Assembly (NCBI GenBank): GCA_018806915.1
Contig: JAGKQI010000075.1
Coordinates: 724,898-788,897 of the forward strand
Reading direction: 5' to 3'
Length of the DNA: 64,000 nucleotides
Source of the DNA: Phytophthora colocasiae
Lineage: Eukaryota > Oomycota > Peronosporomycetes > Peronosporales > Peronosporaceae
Shown: one piece after another, positions 29,684 through 40,273 of the stretch
Layout of the letters: the number at the start of each line of letters is the position of its first letter
Numbering within the stretch: position 1 is the stretch's first letter
Made by a program: the position numbers and the translations under genes
Notes under the pieces: generated by a model
The model's input: only the letters and a program-made list of their open reading frames with translations
Database searches by the model: none
Told to the model about the DNA's origin: nothing

Positions 29684-31492
29684 ATGCAGTACAGTAGTGA
29701 CTTGGACCTTATCAGCTCGTCGCCTGCCTCACTGTACGTTGAGGACGAGGTGCTGACGTTCAAGCAGGAGTTGGCTACAGTCTCCAGTGCATCTCCTACG
29801 GGCTCCAGTTCCAACTCAACACTCGCACTCGGAACGATCAGTGACTTCTCGACCGTAGAAATGGACGACGAGCTCTTTGGTGCCTTCGTGGGTGCTTCTG
29901 GGCCTGGATCTGAGCCTCCTACTGGGTCCTACTTGGATTTATACTACTCGACACCTACAGCTCAAGCTCCGATGGGTTTTCCTCCTTCAGCAGTGAGCAA
30001 CGGACTCCCTCCAACGAGCAACAATCCGCCGCAACAGACTTTAACCACGAGACAAAGTGGTGTTAAAAGGGGTTACGACATAATGGCCACACCTTCAAGT
30101 AGTGCTGCAGGGGACAAGGCGTCCCCCACGACGGCTGTAGCCACTTCCATGCTGGCAATGCGAACGAAACCCCAGAATCTGGTGGTCCAAACACGCTCGT
30201 CCGGCAATACAGTCAATATCGGCCGACGGAATACAGGAGTCAAGGCGGAACAGGAAGATGGAGCTGCTACGCCACCTTCAGGCGCTAAGAAGACCAAAGT
30301 ATCACGTGAACGACAACTCAAGATCAACGCGGCGTCAAGGCGCTGTCGCAAGAAGCAGAAGCTGGAACTGCAGTTCCTTCGTCTGCACGTGGTGGAGCTA
30401 CAGGCGGCACTTAAGGACCAGGTCAACTACTTGCAGGGTCAGTTGTCTCAGCAGCAACGTGCAGCTCGACTCTCGCATTTCGTGGACGACAGTATGCGGA
30501 AGGTGGAGGAGATGAGTTCAGGCGCTCGGCCTAGCCCTGCAGCGACCCCCACTGCTCCATTGGTGTCGTTCAGCTCGGACTTGCTTCCTTTTAGAAGGGA
30601 GGACAACAGTGGAGAAGATACGGACGGAACGCACAGTAATGACCCTGTGAACCACATTGAGACGGACGATGCGAGTAGCATCCACACGATCGACCCGTCC
30701 ACGGGTTATTCGTTGAGTGACGAGCGGAAGAAGGAGCTGCTGAACATCGCGTCCTTTGTGAGCGTGAACATCAGTTTGGAGAGCAGCAGCTTCGCTCCGG
30801 AAGTGATCTCGTGTCTCCCCATTGAAATGGACGGTTGGCAACTTCGTCTCGCTATTACGGAGAAGAACTATACGATTCACAACCAGAAGTTCTTCCCGTG
30901 CAACGTCAAGGATATGTTCGATTTCTGTTGGGAGACGAACGTGGCACAAAAGATCTCCATCAAGCACGCTAAGAAGCACTACGTTGTGGTCACTCCTCTC
31001 GACAAGGACGTAGCTCACGTTTACTCGAAGACTACGGGTAAATGGTCGCTGAACGTGCATGGCGTCCCAAACGTGAGCTATAACAGCATCGTGTGTCGAC
31101 GGTTCATCCCCGAAGAGCATCGAGCCATCATCTGCCAGCAGAGTGTCCTGGAGGAACGCGACTTCCAGGACGAGAGCACTTTGCCGTGGCTTTTCAAGCG
31201 GTGGGTGGTTTTCCGGCCGCAGGTGCAAGATGGAGTTGAAGGAACCTTCGTGGAGGCCTACCGCACGGCCAGCTACGCTACCGGACGACTTATTTACAAG
31301 GAGAACAAGACGTACGACAGCTTTTGTGAGCACCTGATCCGACGCTATGCCGAGTCCAACTCGCTGTTGGAAGGGATGATGGCGCGGGACAAGCGGTTCG
31401 CGCACGCGTTCGACGCCAGTGTGCGCTCAGGAGCTGAGGCCGAAGCGGCCACGGTCTCCGACCGCATGATCAAGGACCTGCTGCTCTTCTAA
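29684..31492 (+). CDS. bZIP transcription factor with large C-terminal domain
   Basis: Single exon, 602 residues from the ATG at 29684 (the frame extends to 29666 only by a TTG). The basic region is KVSRERQLKINAASRRCRKKQK (about 203-222), then a zipper with Leu at heptad spacing (LELQFLRLHVVELQAAL). Counting back from the zipper, the residue at the normally invariant Asn position appears to be Ile, with an Asn one step later. A Ser/Thr/Asp-rich region follows. The C terminus (about 370-600) is a conserved oomycete bZIP-associated domain with MDGWQLRLAITEKNYTIHNQKFFP and FDFCWETNVAQKISIKHAKKHYVV. The two tandem bZIPs at 45.7-50.9 kb share this architecture but are distant. Nuclear regulator; target genes unknown. 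Confidence 0.88.
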   Translation: MQYSSDLDLISSSPASLYVEDEVLTFKQELATVSSASPTGSSSNSTLALGTISDFSTVEMDDELFGAFVGASGPGSEPPTGSYLDLYYSTPTAQAPMGFPPSAVSNGLPPTSNNPPQQTLTTRQSGVKRGYDIMATPSSSAAGDKASPTTAVATSMLAMRTKPQNLVVQTRSSGNTVNIGRRNTGVKAEQEDGAATPPSGAKKTKVSRERQLKINAASRRCRKKQKLELQFLRLHVVELQAALKDQVNYLQGQLSQQQRAARLSHFVDDSMRKVEEMSSGARPSPAATPTAPLVSFSSDLLPFRREDNSGEDTDGTHSNDPVNHIETDDASSIHTIDPSTGYSLSDERKKELLNIASFVSVNISLESSSFAPEVISCLPIEMDGWQLRLAITEKNYTIHNQKFFPCNVKDMFDFCWETNVAQKISIKHAKKHYVVVTPLDKDVAHVYSKTTGKWSLNVHGVPNVSYNSIVCRRFIPEEHRAIICQQSVLEERDFQDESTLPWLFKRWVVFRPQVQDGVEGTFVEAYRTASYATGRLIYKENKTYDSFCEHLIRRYAESNSLLEGMMARDKRFAHAFDASVRSGAEAEAATVSDRMIKDLLLF

Positions 31493-31712
31493 GCTGTTGG
31501 CTGTTGTTAGTGAGAACCTGTAGGTGTCGTGTAGTGATGGCGTTGCAGCGGTGCTCCAACGTCGAGGCTAAGTAAAATATTTAAATCCACGTTGTCTAAG
31601 AATCTATTCACAATATGAAGTGTGGCGGCATGCTGTCAGCCCCATGTTGTGCTATGCTTGACTACACGTAGTGCTTCCGGCCTGCTTTCACTCTATCGCT
31701 GGGGTTGCAGGT

Positions 31713-34649
31713 CTAAAGGTACATGTGTCTGTTCTTGGGCTTCGGCATTGGAGTCCACGTCGCGTCGAACGGACGAGGCACCTTGCTTTGTTCTAGCTGC
31801 TCCTCCGTCATGTTTGCTTCTGCTTCCAACCAGTCGGCGAAATACTCCTCAGGGGTTTCTACGACCACGAGTCTGTTGTTAACAATGTCCTCCTCCTCCT
31901 CTTCTTCTTCTTCGTCTTCGTCGTCTTCATCAACTCCGAAAAACAATTTCTCCTCGTACTGATCCCCGTTTGAACTCACCAGCTCTTCTTCCTCGTCGTT
32001 TTTCTTCGCTACTTCTTCTTTGTTTTTCTTCTTCGCCTCGGCCTCCACTTTTTTCATTTTCTTCTTCAGTTTCATAAACTCTTCGAAGCGGTAGGCATCT
32101 CGCTTCGACAGAGCACGCCGCTGCTTCATATTGCTAACATGCTCATTCAACAGGTCGATAACTTGTGCGGCCTCCACAAAAGACGGGAAGCGCAGATCCA
32201 GTCGGCCATTAGTCAGCATCACTTTCCGGGGTAATAAACCCGACACCTTCACGTTCAGACCAGCCTGTCCAAGAACCTCATTTACTTCATCCACGAGATC
32301 GCCGACCGTTGTACCGTACGGAACGTTCATAAGCGTCACACCAGTCTGCTTCTCGACCGAAGAGGAAAACACCGGGCGGTACTCAGTCCAGCCTTCCATC
32401 ATGACACCGAAGATCTGTAGCGCCCGTATTGTTGCCCTACGACACGCACTCTCTGACTCAAACTCAACCAGAGCTTGGTACGGCGTCTTCCGGTCACTCG
32501 CAATAATCATCTTCTTTCTGCCCTTTGCATGCACCTTCTCATCCTTAGGGATCAGGTCGACAGCTTTCTCTTGTTTCGCTTTATTCGCCTTCTTCTTCTT
32601 TTTCTTGGGCTTGTCATCGTCCTCACCCACTTCGTCCTCTTCGTTTTCCAGCTCCTCTTCATCCACTTCGTCAATATCATCATCATCAATATCGTCATAA
32701 GGCGACTCCGGCGGGCCGTTGATGGGGTTAGAGAACAGCATAAACCGCTTAACGTGGCCGACGTGGGCCAGAGCGTTCTCCAAGTGATGCTTCTTCACTC
32801 CGTACGGCAAATTGCGGTACAACACGCAGTGTGAAGGCTGCCAAGTAGTTTCCAAACGCTCGCGACCAGCTTCGTTCAGCGGTTCGAGTGCGCCTCGGCC
32901 GCGCAACAGCTTTCGGGCGTGGCGAAGCTTCACGCGGCAAATCGTAAGCGTCTCCACCGACAATTGCTGGAAAACTTCCTCGAACATAGGCATAATAGCG
33001 TCCGCATCACGAGGTCCGAGAGTCTTGCGTACATCTGAGAGAAAGGTCTCTCCAAAGGTGGTGCGGTTCGGGCGCCAAGCGAGCTTGTACTTGAGGAAAC
33101 GAGTGAAGAACATGTGGTACTTGCGGTCGTCAAGCACCGACACAATGTTCCAAGCCGTCGTGATCACCTTCTCATGCTGCTCTGGGCTCAATTTCTTGGA
33201 AACTGATTGAGTGGGCTCCACATCGTCAATATCGTTGATCAGGATGTGGCCAACGCGCATACGCGTCTCCAACAGAGCTCGGATGATTGCTTCGTTACGC
33301 ATCTGGTGGTGCTGTAGAGCTGTGGTCGCAATATCCGAGTCAAAGTCCTTGTACGTGGCATTGTCGCCCGACAGGAACGGAACCAGTTCCGACAGAAGCT
33401 GCTCGTGGTAAGGCTCCGGGAATGCCGTCTGGATGTTGCAGACCATCTCCTGGAAGATCTTGCGGTGGAGTTTTGACGTCTTAACTGACGCCAACATGGC
33501 TACAAGCATCTTCGAGACCGTCTCGTCCGGAAGTTCCGTCTTCATGAAGTCGACAATACTCTGCGTCTGCGACAGGAGCATGCGGAAATCAATGCGGTCG
33601 TTCTCCAGGTTGAACTCTTCCCATTCAGCATCAACTGCGTCGATATCCTCCTCTTCATCTTTCGGTGCCTGCTTCTCCAGCCCTAACATGTCGGCATAGT
33701 GCGAATATCCCTCCATGTCCAACACTTTCCTAAAGTCAGCCTTAACCTGCCATAAACTCGACTTGTTCCCCCGACTGAAGCCGGTAGTAGGTCGCTGCAT
33801 GAGCTTGAGCGAGTTCAGACACGCCAAGCGGCAGTAGCAGAAGACGATACTCACGAACTTGGGGTCAGCCACTAATTCCGGGTGAAGTCCCATGATCTGA
33901 GGCACCACAAAGTCCTCACTTGAGCTGGCAACATCTTCGTCCTCCATACTGTCAAAAGTGATATCGCTACTCTCGTCCGTATTGATGCTACCCATGCGAG
34001 AGTCGATTTCAAGCTGGTCGATGACATCGTCTCGTCCCTGCAGGAACGCAAGCATGTAGCCAAGCTCCTTCTTGTTGTTCTCTCCGAATCTCGTCTCCAA
34101 CGAGCGTAGGAATTGCTTTCTAGACAGTCCTGTGACGCGCGGTAGAGTCGCGTATTGTGCAATACGATGAATAACTTTACCAATTTCCAGCTCCGACATG
34201 GAATGCCGCATCACCGCCATGATCCTCTCCGCTTTAGCCGTTGCATCAGCTCTAGATTCTTCTCGAATGCCGTCCTCTTCCTGTTCCTGCATCATCTGAT
34301 ACTCAGTACGTTCCTTAAGTTCCGCTTCACTGATAGGAAAGCCAATTCGTTGCGCAGTGAAGTCGATATCTGGCTTTTGGTCCTCATCTTCCTGGTACGA
34401 AGCCAAATACTTTACAGATTCTGGTTGCATCTTGTCGGAGCTGTAGCCATTGCTGCCATTGGCCACGCTATTAACGTGCGGCCCAGAGACGTCGTCGAAC
34501 TTTGAGGACGTGGACGGAGCCACTGAGCTGCCTAGAGGACGCTTTGCAGGGTCCACAGCGTCACTGAAGGCGCGTACGATGAGCTGCAGACGCTGATGAC
34601 GCGCACGCTGCACGCGAAGCGCCAGCCGAGTCGGAACCAGCACGCGCAT
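31713..34649 (-). CDS. Putative mitochondrial protein with two RRM-like segments
   Basis: Single exon, 978 residues. The N terminus MRVLVPTRLALRVQRARHQRLQLIVRAFSDA is arginine-rich and amphipathic, typical of a mitochondrial presequence. Residues about 100-600 are helical and not assigned to a family. Two segments resemble RNP-type RRM strands: CVLYRNLPYGVKKHHLENALAHVGHVKRFMLF (about 607-640) and GVTLMNVPYGTTVGDLVDEVNEVL (about 765-790). An acidic and lysine-rich insert (DDDIDEVDEEELENEEDEVGEDDDKPKKKKKKANKAK) lies between, and another acidic run (DEDDEDEEEEEEEED) near the C terminus is encoded by GAA/GAG/GAC triplet repeats. It probably binds RNA in mitochondria, but no known family could be named. 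It is divergent from the CH-domain gene, 131 bases apart. Confidence 0.7.
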   Translation of the reverse strand: MRVLVPTRLALRVQRARHQRLQLIVRAFSDAVDPAKRPLGSSVAPSTSSKFDDVSGPHVNSVANGSNGYSSDKMQPESVKYLASYQEDEDQKPDIDFTAQRIGFPISEAELKERTEYQMMQEQEEDGIREESRADATAKAERIMAVMRHSMSELEIGKVIHRIAQYATLPRVTGLSRKQFLRSLETRFGENNKKELGYMLAFLQGRDDVIDQLEIDSRMGSINTDESSDITFDSMEDEDVASSSEDFVVPQIMGLHPELVADPKFVSIVFCYCRLACLNSLKLMQRPTTGFSRGNKSSLWQVKADFRKVLDMEGYSHYADMLGLEKQAPKDEEEDIDAVDAEWEEFNLENDRIDFRMLLSQTQSIVDFMKTELPDETVSKMLVAMLASVKTSKLHRKIFQEMVCNIQTAFPEPYHEQLLSELVPFLSGDNATYKDFDSDIATTALQHHQMRNEAIIRALLETRMRVGHILINDIDDVEPTQSVSKKLSPEQHEKVITTAWNIVSVLDDRKYHMFFTRFLKYKLAWRPNRTTFGETFLSDVRKTLGPRDADAIMPMFEEVFQQLSVETLTICRVKLRHARKLLRGRGALEPLNEAGRERLETTWQPSHCVLYRNLPYGVKKHHLENALAHVGHVKRFMLFSNPINGPPESPYDDIDDDDIDEVDEEELENEEDEVGEDDDKPKKKKKKANKAKQEKAVDLIPKDEKVHAKGRKKMIIASDRKTPYQALVEFESESACRRATIRALQIFGVMMEGWTEYRPVFSSSVEKQTGVTLMNVPYGTTVGDLVDEVNEVLGQAGLNVKVSGLLPRKVMLTNGRLDLRFPSFVEAAQVIDLLNEHVSNMKQRRALSKRDAYRFEEFMKLKKKMKKVEAEAKKKNKEEVAKKNDEEEELVSSNGDQYEEKLFFGVDEDDEDEEEEEEEEDIVNNRLVVVETPEEYFADWLEAEANMTEEQLEQSKVPRPFDATWTPMPKPKNRHMYL

Positions 34650-34780
34650 ATGAGGAGCAGGCGAAGAGCTACGTTGGCCAATGAAGTGGCTCGTCCAGAA
34701 CCTGTGTAAGATGATAATTTGTTTCCTGTAATATTGAATATGTTGAATGAAAGGTTTATATAAGGGTTATATCTGGAAAT
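34650..34780. promoter_or_regulatory. Short bidirectional spacer
   Basis: 131 bases separate the divergent starts of the mitochondrial RRM-like protein and the CH-domain protein. It is AT-rich near the plus-strand start (TTATATAAGGGTTATAT), and I see no clear initiator on either strand. Confidence 0.4.
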
Positions 34781-37456
34781 ATGGCTACATTTGAACCGTT
34801 ACATGATCTTGAAGTGAAGCGACAGCAAATGGCGGACGTCAAGAGCAACAAGTTGAATCGGGAGCTGCTACGCTGGATCCAGAGCTTAGATCTAGCCTAT
34901 TCTATTAAGAATGTGAAGCGGTAAGTGGTTAATGTTTTCGAAAAGCAGTGAGAATTGACTGTTTGCGTTGATAGAGACTTTGCCAATGGGTTTTTGGTGG
35001 CCGAGATCCTGTCCCGTTATTACGACAAAGACATCAGTATGCATTCTTACGACAACGGCATCGGTATGAAGATCAAGAAGGACAATTGGGACCAATTGGC
35101 TAAGCTGTTCGGACGTTTTCCAGACTTGGAACCTCTCGTTAACAAGGGCGACATCGATTCCATTATTCACTGTCAAAACGGAGCAGCCGTCGCCTTCCTT
35201 ACTAAACTCTACCAGTGCTTAACTAAACGTACCATTCAACCTACAACCGTAGTTCCTCCTCCTATCACTGGATCTGGGAACTTTGCAGCCCCAGCCAGTA
35301 TCGCCAAGGGCTTGGACACCGTGGAGGAGATCCCCCCGTACGCTAAACCGACCAACTCTGCGTTCATTCGAGATAAAATGCGCGAACCGGAGATCGCAGA
35401 GACGAGAGACCAAACGCAGCTAAACCGTAAAGTGCGTGACATTCACTCGCAGCACGAGGAAACGCAGCAGTTGGAACGTTTGATGACAGACACCTCAGAT
35501 CGCTATCCAGCGTTACGAAGCGCCAGCAAGGCTACAGTTCTACGTGGAGCTACGAAACCTGTTCGTAACGATGATAGCAATCCCGTTCTGATGACGCAGC
35601 AGATTGTTCGCGAGGTTCAGATCAAAACGATCAACCAGAAAGGGCTGGAGAAGCTACGAGCAACACGAGAAGCTAAAGAGAACGAATCGCTTGGAAGTTC
35701 TGGCTCTAGTGGACTTCTTGGAGATGGTCGTGGTGGGGCTATGGCGTCGTTTGATTCACGTAGTATGAATGGGGGTAGCAATGCAGAGCTGGTTCAGAGA
35801 CGCAGACCGATGGATCTACTGAACGAAGCAATTGAGCACAAGCTTTCAGGTCTCGGACTTACACTGAAAACTCGAGGAGGCAAAGAAAAGTTTGAGAACT
35901 TTGTGGATAATGTCTACGAAGGACAAGTTTTCGGCGATCAACAAGCTGCAGAGGTTCTTCGAGGTATTGAAGATGGAGCAGAACTGCTCGCAACTTCTTT
36001 CTTGGACTTCCCTAGGGAATTTTGGAAGTTCGTAGGCATCATGTACCCATTCCTATCTGAACTTGATGAAAGCCACGTCTTCTTTCGAGCCACAACGAAC
36101 CTTTTGGTAGTAATAGGACAGCACTGTGTCCATCGAGATAGTACAGCGTCATCTCTTCTCATGCCAGAGTTCTTGCTGCCAAAGTTCACGCAGATATTGA
36201 ATCGATACGCGACGAAACGAGCTCAACTACTGCGAGTTCTTTACGCGTTCTTGCCCGATACAGTACTGTCCCACATCCAGGCTATTAAACACTTGCGCGA
36301 AGCTCTGGCAGACGACATCCCGTTGTTTATTCACATGCTGACGATCTTGATTGGCATGGAAAGTGAGCTGGATGACACGATGATCGACCTTTATCACTAT
36401 TATTGCTGCATTGGACTGGAAACTCCGTGTGAAAAGCTGCGTGCTGCCTGCTTATCAATGCTCATCCCATTTCTAAACTACGATGTAGGTCTTGTCGTGG
36501 ATCTCCTCCCTCGCTTGACCCAATTATCCTCTCGTCATGCCTGGTGGGAGGTGAAAGCCCAACTGGTTATTGTTGCAGCAGCTTTTCTTCGCAAAGTACC
36601 AGCAAATCGAATCCAGAATGATGATGGAGCAGGTGACGCTACTGCAGAAGAACCTATGCGAGATTTCACTGACCAGATTGAACTGTGTTTGACGATCATC
36701 GAGCGTGAATTCCATCCTGATTCAAGTCTCAATTTACGACGCATTGGCTTATCGTATCTCGCCAGAAACTTGGAACAGTACCAAGAGCTCGTTCCGCTGT
36801 ATGTCGACGTACTATTCAGCCTTCCAGTAGCTGTTCGTCACGCGATGTTACTCGCTGAAAAGTCTGGTACAACTGAGGCGGAAGAAGAACACGAAAATGA
36901 CAAAACAGCGGCTAAAACGGAGCTTCAATTGCCTGTCCGAGGTGCTTCTGGAGCAACATACGAGCTCCTTCCTCTCGTGGAGAATTGGGACTCCATTGCC
37001 ATCGCTAAACAGGTTTTCTATGAGCACAAGAGTCGAAGTTCGGACTCGGATGCCCTCATTGTGATGTTGAAGTGCTTCGAGCAACTGTTGCTTTCACAGC
37101 AGCAACTTCACGTGATGCTGCTTTATGAGCAGATGAAAGGGTATGTTGTATCTGGTTTTGCCAGTTCCAACACGTGCAACCTTAGCGCTGGCATCGTTAA
37201 ACTTGCTCTAGCGGCTGCTTCTGATACCGATTTATTCCAGCATGTGGCACTAGTCGAAACGCTGCAGAGTCTTGTAACGAGAAATGTGGAGGATATTCGA
37301 CAGCAAACGGTAGTGAAAATGCTTCATGACGCTCATGTCATGAGTCCCGTATGGGCGGAGCGAGTGGGTCATTGTGTGAACAACCTGCGCTCTAAGTGCG
37401 ACCCAGAGACATTTAAGTCTTCGCTTTTTTCGATTGCATTTGAACTGGACGGATAG
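34781..37456 (+). CDS. SPATA4-type CH-like domain protein with long helical C terminus
   Basis: Exons 34781..34920 and 34975..37456, 873 residues. The 54-bp intron (GTAAGT...TGATAG) splits an Arg codon in KNVKR-DFANGFLVAEIL. The N-terminal domain (about 18-115) is a CH-like fold of the SPATA4/SPEF1 kind: KLNRELLRWIQSLDLAYSIKNVKR, DFANGFLVAEILSRYY, IHCQNGAAVAFLTKLYQ. Such domains occur in ciliary and sperm-flagellar proteins and bind microtubules. A variable linker (about 115-270) is followed by 550 residues of helical sequence without an obvious signature, probably ARM/HEAT-like. Zoospores of oomycetes are flagellated, so a flagellar role is plausible but inferred. The 5' exon carries the start codon and is easily lost from a frame-only gene call. 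Confidence 0.85.
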
Positions 37457-37609
37457 AGCAGAAAGAGATTGAGATTTACCTTGATGAACAGAGAATAATA
37501 GCTAGTCTTTCCATTTTACTACACGCTGTTCTAGCTGACAAGAAAGCTCGCAGTCGCTCTCTGCAACATCGAAAACGCAATAAATGCCTGCAGCATTTCG
37601 GTTGTCACG

Positions 37610-38592
37610 TTACTTGATCGTCACAGCGGCCTTGGTGTATGAGCAGACTGGAGCGACAGCTCCATTGCCGACCTTCCTGGGGGTAGCTCCTCCGTTGAAG
37701 CGTGTGCACACTGGATAATTGGCCATTGATGTTTTGATAGTCGCCTTCGAGATGGTGCCTCTGTCGTTGTAGTTGGCGTTCATTCGGATGAGCTCCGCAG
37801 TCGGGTTCACACTCGTTACGCCATCCACGATAACGCCACGCTTCACAGGGCCACACGTGCCGCACGACTCAAACAGTCTGCCCGAGTTCTCCATGTAGAA
37901 GCCACCACTAACGACCACCGTACCCGATGCCTGTCCGAAGATGATGCGACGTGCCACATTCCGAGCTCCTCCGCCCGTAATAGTCGTAATTCCTGTACCC
38001 GAGTTGACGTGCAGCGCACCCTGCACGGAGTCCTTGAACCACACGTTCACCAACGCGCAATTGTGTGTTTCACAGAATACACCGCCGCCTCCAGCGATAA
38101 TCACGTTACTCAGGGTTCCGCCGGCCTGCACGACGAACACAGCGTTCGCTCGGGTCATCTTGGCACCAGATTTGAACGCCACATTGCTGCGTTTGAAGGT
38201 TTTCATGCCACCGTCGAATGGGGTGGAAGGCCCTACCGTTCGGGGTCTTGTAAGGGGAACCATTCCCTTAGACGTCGGCCACAAACCAATTGCTCGCTCC
38301 TCGTCCTGCGCTGTCGTGACTTCACCGGGGGTGTAATTCTCTGCCCAGAGTTCCGTGTTCACCTCTGTCCCGGCCAATTTGCGGCCTTCTTGGCCCAATT
38401 CCAGCGGCGATTCCACGCTGTCAAAGGTGATGTCGTCAATTATTTCGTGCATTTCCATGGCTGTAACAACGTTGCAACAATGTTCGTACTCGAGGGTTAA
38501 TGGAGCTCCTCACTTCTAAAATACACTGTAGCAACTGTACCTTGCGTGGCAAGCGCGCAGCTGGCCACCAGCAGCGCAAGTAGCCGCATCAT
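37610..38592 (-). CDS. Secreted pectate lyase, PL3 family
   Basis: Exons complement(37610..38460, 38541..38592), 300 residues. The first 52-bp exon encodes the signal peptide MMRLLALLVASCALATQ; the 80-bp intron has a GTACAG donor and a TTACAG acceptor. The mature enzyme shows the PL3 parallel beta-helix ladder: TPFDGGMKTFKRSN, SNVIIAGGGGVFCETHNCALVNVWFKD, ALHVNSGTGITTITGGGARNVARRIIFGQASGTVVVSGGFYMENSGRLFESCGTC. It cleaves de-esterified homogalacturonan by beta-elimination with calcium. Most cysteines are paired (CETHNC, CGTC). Reading only the long second-exon frame would give a protein without a signal, starting at an internal ATG. It shares the pectin target with the AA17 genes 31 kb upstream, but no shared control is visible. 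Confidence 0.93.
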
Positions 38593-38939
38593 GATGCCGC
38601 TACCAAAGTTCTCAAAAGCGGTTGTGCGTCCTGTAGCGCCCTGTTCAGCTCTCTCCGTCCGCTGCTTGTCGTGCACTGGCAGTCTGGAATTGACCAAGTG
38701 GCGGAAAGGAAATTGCCGCAAATCGGAGACTTTTGCCTCGCCGACGCAGAGAAAGGGGCTCTGCAAAGGCGCTTCACAATGATCTCTTCACAGTCAACTG
38801 TCCATGTTTCGGCAGGGCCTCATCCTGCGATGTGCTCACAAGTGTTACCTACTGAACCACCTAATCGTACTTAACATGTACTATTGTACACACGAATGTT
38901 ACACATTACTGACTCAGACATTATAAAAAACCGGTGGTC
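38593..38939. other. Divergent intergenic region
   Basis: Promoter space between the pectate lyase and the nucleotidyltransferase. No clear initiator motif or repeat was seen. Confidence 0.5.
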
Positions 38940-40235
38940 ATGCGGCACAGCAAACGCTCGACGACGGTCAAGCCGCTGCATGCCTCGAGTATTCGCTCTA
39001 CAGGGGCTACGACCAATTGGGAGAAGGCGAGGGACACCCGCAATGGCCAACAGAGCACCAAGAAGCAGTTTGTAAGCTCTAAAAAGGTCCGAAGCCAACG
39101 TAAAAACGAGAGACGCAAAAGACGTCGACAAGAGAAATTGAGTGCTGCCAATGGAGATAATGCACAAGGTGACAGTCTTAGCACCGATACGCCAATGGAT
39201 AAAGAGCTGAAGAGTTTTGCCTCTCGAGTGGCGTTGTCTTCAGAGGAAAAACAATTGCGCACAAGTGTGTTTGAAGATATACAGGAGCTCATTTCTACAG
39301 CTTTTCAAAGCGCCACTGTACGTCTATACGGGTCTTCCAGTACGGGGTTGGATACGTTCCGCAGTGATCTCGACATCACAGTAGGTAACATGTCGTTATC
39401 TTCGTCACAGTCTATGCCATCAGTAGTTGTTGTGGATGAAGAAGGGGACGAGGAGTCTGAACCAGTTCAGAAGGACGAGGAAGCGTCATTCTCTTTAAAC
39501 TTGGCGCTACCAGTGGGAACAGCTCCATCAGAAGACAATGCGGACATCACTCGACGAGTACAGCCAACTGCAGCTTCACACTGGAACCCGACACTTCGCA
39601 GACGTAAGATCCGCGAGCTGCGAGCGTTGCAGTTTCTGTTCAAGTCCCAAAGACCGCATTTCCAGGTCAAATGCTTGCACAAAGCCAAGATTCCCATTCT
39701 AATGGTGCTGGACACGAAGACGAACCTGTCGATTGATATTGGCGTCAATCGGGAGGTTTTCGAAGCCAGTGAGCACGGACGCTCGACATCTCTTGTGCAA
39801 AGACTGCAAGACGCATTGGGTGCACCATTTACGACTCTAGTTATGTTTTTAAAGGAGTTTCTGCACCAGTTCGAGCTTGATAAGCCTTTCACCGGCGGGC
39901 TTGGCAGCTTTCGGCTGTACATGATGGTAGCCTACGTGTTCCAACAGAAGAAGCCGCAACAGTCAGTGTCGACACTGTTGGTGTCGTTTTTCGAGCTGTT
40001 TGGCAACAAAAAGCACCCAAGGTTCCTCCACGAGGACACACAGTTGCCGCTTCCTCTAGGAGATGGCGGGTGTATGGATTTTCGTGGCGTCTTCCGTATT
40101 GACGACTGTGTGGAGACGTTTGCCATGGCCTTTGACATCTTGAAGTCCACTGGGAACATCGGGTCCATTATTTATGAGGAGCGTCTTGAAAAGGACCGCA
40201 AAAAGTGTCAGAAGAACACAGAGGAGAACGTCTAG
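38940..40235 (+). CDS. Non-canonical poly(A) polymerase / nucleotidyltransferase (TRF4/PAPD-like)
   Basis: Single exon, 431 residues from the ATG at 38940; a GTG two codons earlier is not needed. A strongly basic N terminus (about 1-65) precedes the pol-beta nucleotidyltransferase core. The helix-turn motif LYGSSSTGLDTFRSDLDITVG (about 128-148) contains the two metal-binding aspartates in DLD. The third aspartate lies in TNLSIDIGVNRE (about 264), after an acidic insert. A PAP/25A-associated domain follows: LGAPFTTLVMFLKEFLHQFELDKPFTGGLGSFRLYMMVAYVFQQK and LLVSFFELFGNKKHPRF. The family adds A or U tails to RNAs for nuclear surveillance by TRAMP-like complexes. It is convergent with ADAT1, with 38 bases between stop codons. 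Confidence 0.9.
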   Translation: MRHSKRSTTVKPLHASSIRSTGATTNWEKARDTRNGQQSTKKQFVSSKKVRSQRKNERRKRRRQEKLSAANGDNAQGDSLSTDTPMDKELKSFASRVALSSEEKQLRTSVFEDIQELISTAFQSATVRLYGSSSTGLDTFRSDLDITVGNMSLSSSQSMPSVVVVDEEGDEESEPVQKDEEASFSLNLALPVGTAPSEDNADITRRVQPTAASHWNPTLRRRKIRELRALQFLFKSQRPHFQVKCLHKAKIPILMVLDTKTNLSIDIGVNREVFEASEHGRSTSLVQRLQDALGAPFTTLVMFLKEFLHQFELDKPFTGGLGSFRLYMMVAYVFQQKKPQQSVSTLLVSFFELFGNKKHPRFLHEDTQLPLPLGDGGCMDFRGVFRIDDCVETFAMAFDILKSTGNIGSIIYEERLEKDRKKCQKNTEENV

Positions 40236-40273
40236 TGAGTTATCATATCCATAGAGGAAGAGCTATTGCATCT

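Noticed and set aside
30518..31405. 295-codon antisense open frame inside the bZIP gene
   Set aside because: Explained by codon bias of the sense gene; composition is not protein-like.
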